Source of the DNA: Bacilli bacterium | Lineage (GTDB): Bacteria > Bacillota_I > Bacilli_A > RF39 > UBA660 | Length of the DNA: 5,605 nucleotides | Reading direction: 5' to 3' | Assembly: GCA_028685275.1 (NCBI GenBank) | Contig: JAQUEG010000052.1 | Location: 1-5,605, forward strand | Part shown: in pieces, positions 5,019 through 5,605 of the stretch | Numbering within the stretch: the stretch's first letter is position 1 | Layout of the letters: each line of letters starts with the position of its first letter | The notes under the pieces: model-generated | Database searches by the model: none | What the model was told of the DNA's origin: nothing | What the model saw: the letters and a program-made list of their open reading frames with translations, nothing else | Translations under genes and position numbers: made by a program

Positions 5019-5605
5019 ATGACAAAGACAAATAACAAAAATAAAATATTAGATCAAGTGATGGCTGATATCGAAAAACAATTTGGTAAAGGTTCAATTA
5101 TGAAATTAGGAGATCATGCTAAAACTGAAATAGAAGCAACTTCCAGTGGTTCGTTAACGCTTGACATTGCTTTAGGTGTTGGTGGTTATCCGAAAGGGAG
5201 AATAATTGAAATATATGGTCCAGAATCAAGTGGTAAAACAACTTTTGCTTTACATGCGATTGCGGAAGTTCAAAAAGCAGGTGGGAAAGCGGCTTTTATT
5301 GATGCTGAACATGCTTTAGATCCAATTTATGCTTCCAAATTAGGGGTTAATATTGGTGAATTATTATTATCACAACCAGATACGGGGGAACAAGCTTTAG
5401 AGATATGTGAAGCTTTAGTTAGAAGTGAAGCGATTAGTATTGTTGTAATTGATTCGGTTGCGGCTTTAGTACCACAAGCTGAAATTGCTGGTGAAATGGG
5501 TGATTATCATGTTGGTGTGCAGGCTCGTTTAATGAGTCAAGCGTTAAGAAAATTATCAGGAACAATTAGTAAAACTAATACAATTGCTATTTTTATTAAT
5601 CAATT
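5019..5605 (+). CDS. recA: Recombinase RecA, 3' end beyond window
   Basis: RecA polymerises on single-stranded DNA, drives strand exchange with ATP, and triggers LexA self-cleavage. 195 complete codons are visible out of the roughly 340-350 normal for the family. The short N-terminal helix region (1-33) has [19 protein letters not shown]. The ATPase core shows Walker [10 protein letters not shown] (67-75), the catalytic Glu in [10 protein letters not shown] (Glu97, equivalent to E. coli Glu96), Walker [11 protein letters not shown] (141-150), loop L1 around [15 protein letters not shown] (152-166) and [12 protein letters not shown] (168-179); the window ends at FINQ just before loop L2. AGGGAGG (5008-5014) precedes the ATG by 4 nt. 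The gene is 165 nt after pgsA with its own SOS-controlled promoter, and cinA, which sits between them in B. subtilis, is absent. Confidence 0.98.
   Translation, partial: MTKTNNKNKILDQVMADIEKQFGKGSIMKLGDHAKTEIEATSSGSLTLDIALGVGGYPKGRIIEIYGPESSGKTTFALHAIAEVQKAGGKAAFIDAEHALDPIYASKLGVNIGELLLSQPDTGEQALEICEALVRSEAISIVVIDSVAALVPQAEIAGEMGDYHVGVQARLMSQALRKLSGTISKTNTIAIFINQ

Noticed and set aside
4870..5097. Minus-strand ORF of 75 codons
   Set aside because: It crosses the terminator, SOS box, recA promoter and recA 5' end; no ribosome binding site was evident and composition looks like antisense AT-rich DNA.
1..5605. CRISPR array, tRNA genes, insertion sequence or attachment site
   Set aside because: No spaced direct repeats, tRNA cloverleaf, transposase reading frame or terminal inverted repeats were seen in the window.

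Overview
The window looks like a chromosomal core-gene segment from a very AT-rich, low-GC Gram-positive bacterium of class Bacilli in the broad sense. Its gene content and order point towards uncultured gut, Erysipelotrichia-like or Mollicutes-related lineages that still make peptidoglycan. The evidence is a bacterial type B RNase P RNA, GpsB, RecU, strong AGGAGG ribosome binding sites, a Gram-positive type SOS box, and TGG for Trp with TGA still used as a stop (standard bacterial code). The species assignment is inference.

Layout. On the minus strand, recU (Holliday junction resolvase) is followed by and overlaps a bifunctional class A penicillin-binding protein (PBP1A/PonA), which runs off the left edge of the window just before its KTG motif. 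A divergent intergenic region of about 160 bp follows. On the plus strand come an unrecognised 30-codon ORF with a perfect ribosome binding site, a small three-helix holin-like membrane protein, gpsB with a perfect -35 box and an overlapping inverted repeat, rnpB (RNase P RNA, type B) whose P1 helix begins inside the gpsB stop codon, a compact RodZ/YmfM-like membrane HTH protein, pgsA, a weak terminator, an SOS box with a promoter, and the first 195 codons of recA, which is cut by the right edge.

How they fit together. Two clusters that lie apart in Bacillus subtilis (ponA-recU...gpsB-rnpB and ymfM-pgsA-cinA-recA) are joined here, and cinA is missing between pgsA and recA. The cell-wall genes (PBP1A, GpsB, RodZ-like) relate to septal and lateral peptidoglycan synthesis, PgsA supplies phosphatidylglycerol phosphate, and RecU and RecA act in recombination and repair. 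The only accessory-looking material is the 30-aa ORF plus the holin-like gene between recU and gpsB.

I found no strong case for an undescribed system. The most unusual points are a likely N-terminal extension of PBP1A adding two membrane helices, an Asp in place of the second catalytic Glu of its glycosyltransferase domain, the tiny ORF/holin pair in a housekeeping locus, the RodZ-like protein without an extracytoplasmic domain, and the gpsB/rnpB overlap.
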